Below are positions 21,464-27,431 of a stretch of 27,431 nucleotides of DNA, one piece after another; the stretch's first letter is position 1; every line of letters starts with the position of its first letter. Both the position numbers and the translations under genes were made by a program. Origin of the DNA: a virus; IMG/VR virus record IMGVR_UViG_3300034642_000337, positions 1-27,431 of that record; one strand, 5' to 3'. The notes under the pieces are model-generated. The model worked only from the letters and a program-made list of their open reading frames with translations. It made no database searches and was not told where the DNA came from.

Positions 21464-22066
21464 TCAAATTTTGCTGATTTTCCACGCCATTTCCAACCGG
21501 CGGGCCTTCTTGTTTTCGAATCCTTTCCAATCGACAAGGCAACCGTCATCAAGCACGAGCAGGTGCCTTCGAACTTCTAGAAGATACATACCGTCGCCGG
21601 CTTTCTTTTGCGCTTGTCCTACGGTTTTACCTAGTTTGACAGCTTCAACACGCCATCCGTCGCCGGCCATCGCTTTAAGCGAGGACGGGCTACACACCGT
21701 CCCGGTGAACACCCTTTGACGCCCTACGAGATTTCTCTTGTTGTACTCGCGTCGGTCGCGGGCTTCATCTTTTGACAGTTGGTAGTTGTGCTGGAAAGCG
21801 CGCGTCTGAATGACGTGGGGGTGTTGCCCGGTTGCGTAGGCCATGGAGAATATCACGCAACAACCCTGATTCCGGTACGTGCGACCTTGGGTCTCTTTGA
21901 TAATCCCCACGCCATGCCTTTGGTTCATGACTTGTCGCATGTCGCGGAATGTTTCGCGGACCGGTTCAAAGCGTTCGAAACCAATTTGACGACGAACGCC
22001 GTTGACCATTTGGAACGTGTACACGTCGCGCGCGCCTGTCCCGTCGGTGAATGTTTGTTGAATCAT
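21464..22066 (-). CDS. Putative papain/C39-like cysteine peptidase
   Basis: This 200-residue protein has RNQGCCVIFSMAYATGQ at residues 65-81 and, near the C-terminus, GMYLLEVRRHLLVLDDGCLV with His168 and Asp179 (VDWKG). A Cys on a helix start, then much later a His in 'v.~HllvldDG...D' is the pattern of papain-like/C39-type cysteine peptidases and of a phage family I recall with 'NC..RAla.AtG' and 'GHa.av.dG'. Here the nucleophile would be Cys69 or Cys70. The substrate is unknown. It starts at ATG 22066 behind a copy of the shared leader and a UUCG hairpin. Confidence 0.55.
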   Translation of the reverse strand: MIQQTFTDGTGARDVYTFQMVNGVRRQIGFERFEPVRETFRDMRQVMNQRHGVGIIKETQGRTYRNQGCCVIFSMAYATGQHPHVIQTRAFQHNYQLSKDEARDRREYNKRNLVGRQRVFTGTVCSPSSLKAMAGDGWRVEAVKLGKTVGQAQKKAGDGMYLLEVRRHLLVLDDGCLVDWKGFENKKARRLEMAWKISKI

Positions 22067-22087
22067 TGTGTTTTTGTTTGTTTGATG
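22067..22087 (-). promoter_or_regulatory. Shared A-rich translation leader (type 1)
   Basis: ATCAAACAAACAAAAACACA directly precedes the ATG at 22066. It has no promoter of its own but follows the strong hairpin at 22090-22107. Confidence 0.7.
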
Positions 22088-22089
22088 AA

Positions 22090-22107
22090 GGGGGGCCGAA
22101 GCCCCCC
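22090..22107 (-). promoter_or_regulatory. Very stable UUCG-capped hairpin between two genes
   Basis: GGGGGGC-TTCG-GCCCCCC forms a 7-bp all-GC stem with a UUCG tetraloop on the minus strand, 15 nt past the upstream stop. It is followed by TTCATCAAAC and not a T tract, so it is not a standard terminator. It may partially stop transcription or protect the upstream mRNA end. Confidence 0.75.
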
Positions 22108-22122
22108 GGTTGATGTCCTGTT

Positions 22123-22461
22123 TTAAGCCTTGCTTGCCTTACGCATTATCAATTCGGCCTTGAGCAGTTCGGGGACGTCGTAGTACAAGTCGTACTTGTC
22201 GGAACGCTCCAACCGTCCGCGAAGTTCGTTCGTGCTCATCATGCTGTAGAGGTATGCTACTACCTTGAAGTTCATCTTGAAGGGCCATCGGTTGTCATAG
22301 GTCTTTGTTGCGCCTCGCTTTATCAACTCGGCTTCAATCAGTTCGGTGACGTCGTACTTGTCGGGACGTTCCAACCGTTCGCGAAGTTCGTTCGTGCTCT
22401 TGATGCTGTAGTGGCACGCTACTGTCCTGAGGTTTTGTTTGAGGTTTTCTCCGTTGTTCAT
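22123..22461 (-). CDS. Hypothetical protein with internal tandem duplication, first gene of its operon
   Basis: This 112-residue protein consists of two copies of one domain of about 45 residues. Copy 1 (about residues 9-53) has STNELRERLERPDKYDVTEL and IEAELIKRGATK. Copy 2 (about 63-111) has STNELRGRLERSDKYDLYYD and LLKAELIMRKASK. Copy 2 carries a four-residue insertion after DKYD. The duplication is also clear at DNA level, so it is recent. The gene is the first one after promoter A and the shared leader. Function unknown. Confidence 0.75.
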   Translation of the reverse strand: MNNGENLKQNLRTVACHYSIKSTNELRERLERPDKYDVTELIEAELIKRGATKTYDNRWPFKMNFKVVAYLYSMMSTNELRGRLERSDKYDLYYDVPELLKAELIMRKASKA

Positions 22462-22522
22462 GGTGTGGGTTTTTGTTTGTTTGATGTCCCAAAGATAGGC
22501 ACACAATCAACAAACCGCCAAA
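22462..22522 (-). promoter_or_regulatory. Promoter A and 5' leader (Bacteroidota-type)
   Basis: A -33 TTTG (22519-22522), 21-nt spacer and -7 TATCTTTG (22490-22497) fit the Bacteroidota consensus. The leader ATCAAACAAACAAAAACCC runs to the ATG at 22461. It drives the replication gene unit. Confidence 0.85.
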
Positions 22523-22531
22523 CATTCAGGC

Positions 22532-22562
22532 AAAAAAAATTGACTTTTTTTCAGAAAGTCAA
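22532..22562 (-). terminator. Intrinsic terminator at the end of the tail/lysis unit
   Basis: TTGACTTT and AAAGTCAA pair as an 8-bp stem (22540-22562) and are followed by eight T residues (22532-22539) on the minus strand. It separates the VRR-NUC gene from promoter A, which begins 10 nt further on. The 46 nt between it and the VRR-NUC stop hold no gene. Confidence 0.88.
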
Positions 22563-22608
22563 CAACGACGCGGGTTCTAGCGCCAAACTTTTTTTGTGGA
22601 CTGTGTGC

Positions 22609-22983
22609 CTAAAACCCCAAAACGTCGGGGTCGTCGAAGTATTCGCGCAACGTGGACGCGCATTCGTCGAAGCCTGTACACACGACCGCCTTCCAGCCTC
22701 GCGCATTCAGCTTTTGAATGGCTTCGCGTTGGGCGCTTGAGACGCGCCCCCGCTTCGCCTTCAATTCTATGGCAAGCCCAACGAAGCCTTGACGCGGTTC
22801 AAAAAACAAAAGGTCGGGAATGCCTGCAAGGTAGCCCGCCGACTTCATGCGCTTGGCTTGGTTCATGGACAACCGCACCCCGCCGACCGTCGCGCAAAAC
22901 ATGACGTCGGGCGCGTGTTCCTTCAAGCGCCTGACAACCTCGCATTGAATGTCGTGTTCCGGGCTGGCGTTCTTTCGCTTCAA
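22609..22983 (-). CDS. VRR-NUC domain nuclease
   Basis: This 124-residue protein is a single VRR-NUC domain (PD-(D/E)xK fold). It has Glu15 in HDIQCEVVRRL, GIPDLLFFE (Pro56-Asp57), LAIELKAKRG (Glu73, Lys75) and SSAQREAIQKLNARGW (Gln85), matching the family's E...PD...ExK...Q pattern. I choose the TTG at 22983, which overlaps the endolysin stop as TTGA; the longer frame has no ATG nearby and lies mostly within the endolysin gene. Such enzymes act as structure-specific or nicking nucleases in phage recombination or packaging. Its place at the end of the late unit fits resolving branched DNA before packaging (inference). Confidence 0.88.
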   Translation of the reverse strand: MKRKNASPEHDIQCEVVRRLKEHAPDVMFCATVGGVRLSMNQAKRMKSAGYLAGIPDLLFFEPRQGFVGLAIELKAKRGRVSSAQREAIQKLNARGWKAVVCTGFDECASTLREYFDDPDVLGF

Positions 22984-23453
22984 AACATCAATGTCTTTTC
23001 CGCTGTTATCAAAGCTTCGTGAATTCCAAGGTCGCGCCACGGTTCGCAATTGATGGCCCAAAATTCTTCCGCCACGTCGAAGCAAGGACACGCCTTCGAA
23101 CTGAACTCGTTGTGCCCGTGGACGCTTTCGATTTCCGGAACGGTAATCATCAACGACATCGACAACATGACAAGGGAAGCCCGTTGTGCGTCGGTCCTCG
23201 TGTCGCGTGGTGTGCCGTCTTCGTCGAGTCCGCCGGCGTAGGCGATTCCAACGCTTCCCCTGTTCATGCCTTTGACGTGTGCCCCGACTTCGGTCAAGGG
23301 TCGCCCAGCTTCAATCCGGCCGTCGGTACGCACCAAAAAATGGTAACCAATATCCCTCCATCCCCGGTCCAAATGCCACGACCGCACCGTTGACGCGCTC
23401 ACGTCGCCACGTGTCGCCGTGCAATGCAATATGATTTTATCAATCTTCCGCAC
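22980..23453 (-). CDS. N-acetylmuramoyl-L-alanine amidase (endolysin)
   Basis: This 157-residue Amidase_2/T7 lysozyme-type enzyme cuts the amide bond between N-acetylmuramic acid and the stem peptide, releasing phage from the cell. It starts at GTG 23453. Zinc ligands by comparison with T7 lysozyme are His10 (IILHCTATR), His114 (VHGHNEF) and Cys122 (KACPCFD); Tyr37 (GYHFLVRTDG) and Lys120 match the catalytic Tyr and Lys. It has no signal peptide or separate wall-binding domain. It overlaps the putative holin upstream by 14 nt, giving a holin-endolysin pair. Confidence 0.95.
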   Translation of the reverse strand: MRKIDKIILHCTATRGDVSASTVRSWHLDRGWRDIGYHFLVRTDGRIEAGRPLTEVGAHVKGMNRGSVGIAYAGGLDEDGTPRDTRTDAQRASLVMLSMSLMITVPEIESVHGHNEFSSKACPCFDVAEEFWAINCEPWRDLGIHEALITAEKTLMF

Positions 23454-23619
23454 CTTCGACCATGCTTTGCCGTTCGTGCCTAGCCTTCAAAGCGCGTTCG
23501 ACGTTCATCCAAATGAGCGTCAGCGCGCCGACCGCCCCAAGGGTAAAGGTAACGGCTTCGGTGAATGTCACCCACGTCCAACCGAAAAGCGCGACGTTTA
23601 GAATGTTTTCTCGTGTCAT
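23440..23619 (-). CDS. Putative holin (59 residues, one membrane segment)
   Basis: This short gene starts at ATG 23619 in a 4-nt ATGA overlap with the tail hub stop and overlaps the endolysin start by 14 nt. It encodes 59 residues beginning MTRENILNVALFGWTWVTFT, with a hydrophobic stretch (AVTFTLGAVGALTLIW, about residues 22-37). A charged cytoplasmic tail (VERALKARHERQ) follows. Size, membrane segment and position directly before the amidase suggest a holin-type protein, though the family is not recognised. A second holin candidate lies at 11577-12020. Confidence 0.6.
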   Translation of the reverse strand: MTRENILNVALFGWTWVTFTEAVTFTLGAVGALTLIWMNVERALKARHERQSMVEGAED

Positions 23620-26600
23620 GTTGAAGCAATTGTTATATCGGCGCCGAAAACCATCTCGTCGGTTGACCCCGGTGAAACTTCGATGACAATCGAGGCCGTC
23701 GCCCCCGACGTGATGTCGGTGATGTCGATGGAAGCGTTTGTGTTTCCTGTTCCGACGCTTGTGATGGCGCCGGAAGTTTGGTTGAAGCTGTAAACTTCAA
23801 CCCCATTCGTCACAGTGGTTTCCGTGTACACTTGAACGTGCGTCGCCTTGAATCCTGAAGGAATCTCGTTGAACGCAAACAAAGCGCCCGACGCGTTGTT
23901 GCATGCAACACCCAAGGTGTTCGCGGTGTCGTCTTCGATGCGGGTTTGTACAATGGCCCGCCCGACGTCGTTCCCCTTGAATTCAGTCGGAAAAATTTTG
24001 ATGAGCGTCGCGGAACCATGCCAACCCGTTGAAGCACTTGCGAAGGACAAAACGCCCGCGCCGTTGGTTTTCAGAAATTGCCCTGCGGTTCCGTCTGATA
24101 TTGACGAAAGCACTCCGGACGCGCTGAAGGTTGCAACTTCAACGCCCGTTTGCCCCGTCCGTGCCGACGAACCGTTGTTCGATTCGTCGAGGGCATTTTC
24201 CACGGCCGTCATGTCGGTTTGTAGGGACGTGATGTCGGTCGCGTTGGTGGCGATGTCCGTCGTGTTGGTGGCGATGTCGGTCGCGTTCGTTGTGATGTCC
24301 GTCGCGTTCGTTGTAATGTTCCCAGCGTTCGTGTTGATGTCGGTCGCGTTGCTGAGTCCTTGCAACGTGTTCGACGCGATGGCGTCTTTTTCGCTTTGCG
24401 TCACGAACTTTTGGTTCGCGTTTTCCAAAACGTTTTCCGCCCGTAGGCAAGTGCCGTCACCTGTTATCAGGGTGATTCCCGTTCCGCTTGCCGTGAGGAA
24501 ACGCGTCTTGTCTTCAATGGCGGTCACGTCGGACGATGTCCCGGCCTGTGAACGTCTAAGGCCGGCGATGTCGCCTTGAGAATTTGAACCCGTTGCAACG
24601 CCAACTTGAAAGCCTGAAATTGGTCCCGGCCCGGTGCCTCCGGGGTTGCCGTTTCCGCCCGACGTCGTTTGTGGCCCCCTGACGTCGTCGGTCGTGTCCC
24701 AGTTCGTGATTGACGTCAAGTCGCGCGACGTTTTGCACCGACTGATGACGTAGGCGGTGCGGTCCTTTGCGACAAGCAAGTTCAGGAATTCAAACGTCAA
24801 CGTCGTTCCGTTGGTGTAGGCGAATTTGATGGGCCTTTGAAATTGCGCCATCGCGATTTTGTCGATGTCGTAAAAGCCACGGTCGTCAGACAACGGCGGG
24901 GGCGTTTGCGCGGTGTATGCGTGTTTGCCCTTGCGAATCTCCAAAGGGTTGTGCCTTTTTTGCAACGTTTCGTCGGCCAACAATTGATGCAAAAATTTTC
25001 CGTCGGCTGTCAAGTTGTCCAGCGTAATCCAATTTCCGTCCGCGTAGCTTGTCGAACCGTTGTCCGCGTCCACAAGCGTCAACGCTCGCGTCGTGGCGCC
25101 CACGGTGTACTTGTCTCCGAATATGCTTTTTGCCGTGACGATGCGCGACGTGTTCTTGTCCGCTTCGGCGATGAATGAAACGGGGTTATCTTCCGACGCT
25201 TCGCCACTTAACACCTTCACGAAAGCGGTACCGATGCCCAAGGCGGAAGTCCCGTTGTAAAAGCTTTGAAATTGATTTTCTTCGTCTTCGCTGAAAAAAT
25301 CGCGGACCGAGGTACCGCTTAACAATTGATGTTCCGAGTTCATAACGCGGACGTCAATTGTGACTTCGATTCCGGTGTGCGTGACGCCCGTCGGCGTTGG
25401 AGGCAACACCCAATTCATGGGAAATTCATGGTCATTGTCAAGGTCGCCAAGTGTGAACCCGGTCACGACCTTGAATTCTGTTCCGTTAGAACGCAAGCGC
25501 GTGTGAAACCCACCCGGAAAGTCGGCGTCAACTTGGTCGCCGTTGCTGTCTTCAATCGTGACGACCGGGGGCGCTGGGTCGCTTCCCATCCGTGGAATGG
25601 TGAATTGGTATTCGCTTTCCGTCAACGTCCATTCGACGTCCCCGTTTTGTGCTTCGAACTTTTGGGTGTTGGTCGTTGACCCGATGGCGTTCTTGATGTT
25701 GACCGTCTCGGAACGCGTCGTGATTTGACGCTTCAAATAGTAATCCCCGCACTTGATTTTCATCGAGATACGGAACCGCGCGCCCCGTGCATTGTCCGAA
25801 TATAATTCATTCGCCGTCGATGGTCCGAACGAATTCTTTTTACCAATTCGCGTAAATCTCAGAGTGCCCACAATTGCGAATGATTCTCCGCCTTCAATTA
25901 CCACATCTTCGTGCGTTGCCACAATCGGCTTGCAAAGCCATTCCGTTTGGTTTGGGTCCTTTTCAAAATATATAATATTATTACCCAACAACGCCTCCCC
26001 GTCGTAGCCGTAATTTTGCTGTGAAAAGGTGGCCAACAATCGAGCGCCCCCGTCGTCGTGGATGGACTCGACAAGGCGCGTCGGGAAAAGGCACGTCACC
26101 TTGGTTTTCCCGTCGGGTTCAAAGCCTTGTTCGAAGACGTCAATCGGTTTTCCAGACGTCGAGTTGGTCAAGGGTGATGCCGTTTGGTTGGTGGCGTTCA
26201 CGGCCTTGAGTTGATATTGGTCAAACCAAACGAATTCACGTCGGGTTGTCGCAATCAAACAGTCGGGATTTTGGAACCACCACGACCCGTCTGAAAGGAA
26301 GATTCTAGCGCCCAAACAGGACGCGATGTTTTCAAGAACCTCCGAACATGACGTGAACTTTCGCGCCCTAACGATGCCCCCAAGGTTGTCTTCCTCCTCT
26401 TCGACTTCGACGAATGCGTTCGAGTCGCATTTCGTCAAGTCGAGGACCGAAGCCCCGCCGTGAAAATCAACCGTCGTTTCGCCTATCGTCAAGTCGATGG
26501 CGTGTTTGGTTTTGTCAAGAATCCACACGCATTCCCGAAAGAACGGCGTCACGGGCGTTTGGCTTAACGTGCGTTCAACGTGCGTTTGGTTGTAATCCCT

Positions 26601-27278
26601 GAACACTTCGGTCGCGCCGTTGTACTGATTCCAACCCCAAAGGGAGGCCGTCGGTAGTTTGGCAAGGCATCGACCAATTTGACGACTCAAAGGTTGAATG
26701 TCTGAGAACCTCGTGCCGTCGTCTTTTATGAACGGTTCATCGTTCAAAAGTACAAGCCCGCAATTCGCATTGATTTCAAAAAAGTCGCCATTCGATTGAA
26801 GGACGCTTTCCGTTTGGTCACTCAAGATTGTTCCGAACCAAACCGGACGCCACCAACCCGACGCGTCGGCGAAGGCCATCGACCCGACCGACCCCACACC
26901 GTCGCCCGAATTGTTGTCGGGTTCGTGAATGTACATTGCAAGCCCAAAGCGATTGTCGGGAGATGTTTGCAAAGCCGTCACGAGTTCTTCGATTGCGTCA
27001 GTGTCCACAAGTACCGCAATTTGAAGCGACGACGGGACCAACGGCGTGTGCCGGTTGTCGGTGTCGCCGTCATATTCTAGACGAAAGCCCGTGTCGCCTT
27101 CCATACGAAAGCGCGTCACAGTTGTTTCGCTTTGACTGAACGTCCCGGCGCTGTCACCGGTGTCAATGATTTCGATTCGGTACGAATGGAAGTCCGACGA
27201 CACGCCTTCGGTGAAAAATCTACGCGTCCAGCCCGACCCGCTTCCCGATTTTGTACCGTCAAATTCTAGAATCGCCAT
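23616..27278 (-). CDS. Tail hub/tip and receptor-binding fibre protein (single large protein)
   Basis: This 1220-residue protein follows the tape measure gene after a 4-nt gap (start at ATG 27278, MAILEFDGTKSGSGSGWTRR). It is the only tail gene between the tape measure and the lysis genes. It probably combines distal tail, hub and fibre functions. The first 850 residues or so are beta-rich, with WWRPVWFGTILSDQ and FTSCSEVLENIASCLGARIF resembling hub/baseplate proteins. Residues about 974-1030 are a heptad repeat of the TNATDI type, probably a trimeric coiled coil. The last 170 residues begin with DGTAGQFLKTNGAGVLSF, a motif common at fibre tips, and end in beta-strand-rich sequence, probably the receptor-binding part. 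No peptidase motif was recognised. Confidence 0.8.
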   Translation of the reverse strand: MAILEFDGTKSGSGSGWTRRFFTEGVSSDFHSYRIEIIDTGDSAGTFSQSETTVTRFRMEGDTGFRLEYDGDTDNRHTPLVPSSLQIAVLVDTDAIEELVTALQTSPDNRFGLAMYIHEPDNNSGDGVGSVGSMAFADASGWWRPVWFGTILSDQTESVLQSNGDFFEINANCGLVLLNDEPFIKDDGTRFSDIQPLSRQIGRCLAKLPTASLWGWNQYNGATEVFRDYNQTHVERTLSQTPVTPFFRECVWILDKTKHAIDLTIGETTVDFHGGASVLDLTKCDSNAFVEVEEEEDNLGGIVRARKFTSCSEVLENIASCLGARIFLSDGSWWFQNPDCLIATTRREFVWFDQYQLKAVNATNQTASPLTNSTSGKPIDVFEQGFEPDGKTKVTCLFPTRLVESIHDDGGARLLATFSQQNYGYDGEALLGNNIIYFEKDPNQTEWLCKPIVATHEDVVIEGGESFAIVGTLRFTRIGKKNSFGPSTANELYSDNARGARFRISMKIKCGDYYLKRQITTRSETVNIKNAIGSTTNTQKFEAQNGDVEWTLTESEYQFTIPRMGSDPAPPVVTIEDSNGDQVDADFPGGFHTRLRSNGTEFKVVTGFTLGDLDNDHEFPMNWVLPPTPTGVTHTGIEVTIDVRVMNSEHQLLSGTSVRDFFSEDEENQFQSFYNGTSALGIGTAFVKVLSGEASEDNPVSFIAEADKNTSRIVTAKSIFGDKYTVGATTRALTLVDADNGSTSYADGNWITLDNLTADGKFLHQLLADETLQKRHNPLEIRKGKHAYTAQTPPPLSDDRGFYDIDKIAMAQFQRPIKFAYTNGTTLTFEFLNLLVAKDRTAYVISRCKTSRDLTSITNWDTTDDVRGPQTTSGGNGNPGGTGPGPISGFQVGVATGSNSQGDIAGLRRSQAGTSSDVTAIEDKTRFLTASGTGITLITGDGTCLRAENVLENANQKFVTQSEKDAIASNTLQGLSNATDINTNAGNITTNATDITTNATDIATNTTDIATNATDITSLQTDMTAVENALDESNNGSSARTGQTGVEVATFSASGVLSSISDGTAGQFLKTNGAGVLSFASASTGWHGSATLIKIFPTEFKGNDVGRAIVQTRIEDDTANTLGVACNNASGALFAFNEIPSGFKATHVQVYTETTVTNGVEVYSFNQTSGAITSVGTGNTNASIDITDITSGATASIVIEVSPGSTDEMVFGADITIAST
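24226..24355 (-). repeat. 21-nt coding repeat (TNATDI heptads) in the tail fibre gene
   Basis: Six near-identical 21-nt units encode NATDIT/NTTDIA heptads (a 7-residue period), typical of trimeric coiled-coil fibre stalks. Units differ by a few bases, consistent with duplication by slippage or recombination. The stalk length could vary between relatives. Confidence 0.85.
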
Positions 27279-27282
27279 GGCT

Positions 27283-27431
27283 TCAGATGATTGCTGTTCG
27301 TGACAATTTACGTTCGGACCGCTTCGAAGACAAAAGGAGGTCATCACCCAAAACGCGCGCGCTGAATTCAGGACTTTGACCGGCGCCGGCCATTTCCAAG
27401 AATTGTCCCATGCGCTCGAAAGGCACGACGA
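27283..27431 (-). CDS. Tape measure protein, C-terminal end (continuation across the junction)
   Basis: The frame entering from the right edge is the same frame that leaves the left edge. Beyond the overlap it adds GQFLEMAGAGQSPEFSARVL and a basic end (KRSERKLSRTAII), stopping at TGA 27283-27285. Bases 27410-27431 duplicate 1-22, so on the circle the gene runs 2873 to 1 and then 27409 to 27283, 3000 nt or 999 residues. The tail hub ATG follows 4 nt later. Confidence 0.93.
   Translation of the reverse strand, partial: VVPFERMGQFLEMAGAGQSPEFSARVLGDDLLLSSKRSERKLSRTAII
27410..27431. repeat. Terminal redundancy of a circular assembly (right copy)
   Basis: Identical to bases 1-22. See the left copy. 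Confidence 0.95.

Noticed and set aside
1-27431. CRISPR arrays, insertion sequences, integrase, repressor or toxin-antitoxin pairs
   Set aside because: No spaced direct repeats, transposase motifs, tyrosine or serine recombinase motifs or repressor-type HTH genes were seen on either strand.

Overview
The window is a complete circular (or circularly permuted) genome of a small tailed bacteriophage. Its first 22 bases recur exactly as its last 22, giving a unique length of 27,409 bp, and the tape measure gene reads straight across the junction. Every supported gene is on the minus strand and they are tightly packed with ATGA/TTGA-type overlaps. The gene set indicates a long-tailed siphovirus with an HK97-fold capsid: HNH nuclease, terminase small and large subunits, portal, prohead protease, HK97-type major capsid protein, head-tail connectors, tail tube protein, frameshifted G/GT tail assembly chaperones, a 999-residue tape measure protein, one large tail hub/fibre protein, a small putative holin and an amidase endolysin. 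The host is probably a member of the Bacteroidota: four intergenic promoters match the TTTG-N19/21-TAnnTTTG pattern of that phylum, and gene starts follow A-rich leaders and not Shine-Dalgarno sequences. No integrase, excisionase or repressor is recognisable, so the phage looks lytic.

Reading down the minus strand (descending coordinates, through the circle), the genome falls into units set off by terminators and promoter cassettes. Unit 1 (promoter at 22490-22522): a tandemly duplicated small protein, a cysteine-peptidase-like protein, a 51-residue protein, a DnaA domain IV-like protein, an SSB-like protein and a RecA/DnaB-type helicase. Unit 2 (promoter 19491-19521): several small unknown proteins, HNH, terminase small and large subunits and a small protein, ending at a terminator near 15300. 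Unit 3 (promoter 15252-15282): four small unknown proteins, ending at a terminator near 14020. Unit 4 (promoter 13959-13989): unknowns, an ERF-like annealing protein, a holin-like membrane protein, a metallophosphoesterase, a zinc-finger protein, a dockerin/EF-hand-like miniprotein, portal, protease and major capsid protein, ending at a strong terminator near 6050. Unit 5 follows that terminator with a tRNA-like folded leader, then connectors, tail genes, tape measure, tail hub, holin, endolysin and a VRR-NUC nuclease, ending at a terminator near 22550.

There is no DNA polymerase or primase, so replication must borrow the host polymerase; the helicase, DnaA-like, SSB-like and ERF-like proteins would supply initiation and recombination. 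The items most worth following up are the repeated terminator-promoter-leader cassettes with their shared 5' leader, a textbook -1 frameshift signal (GGGAAAC plus an 11-bp hairpin) in the tail chaperone gene, and a 51-nt tRNA-like fold placed just before the connector/tail genes. All assignments rest on reading the sequence and on memory of families; no search was run.
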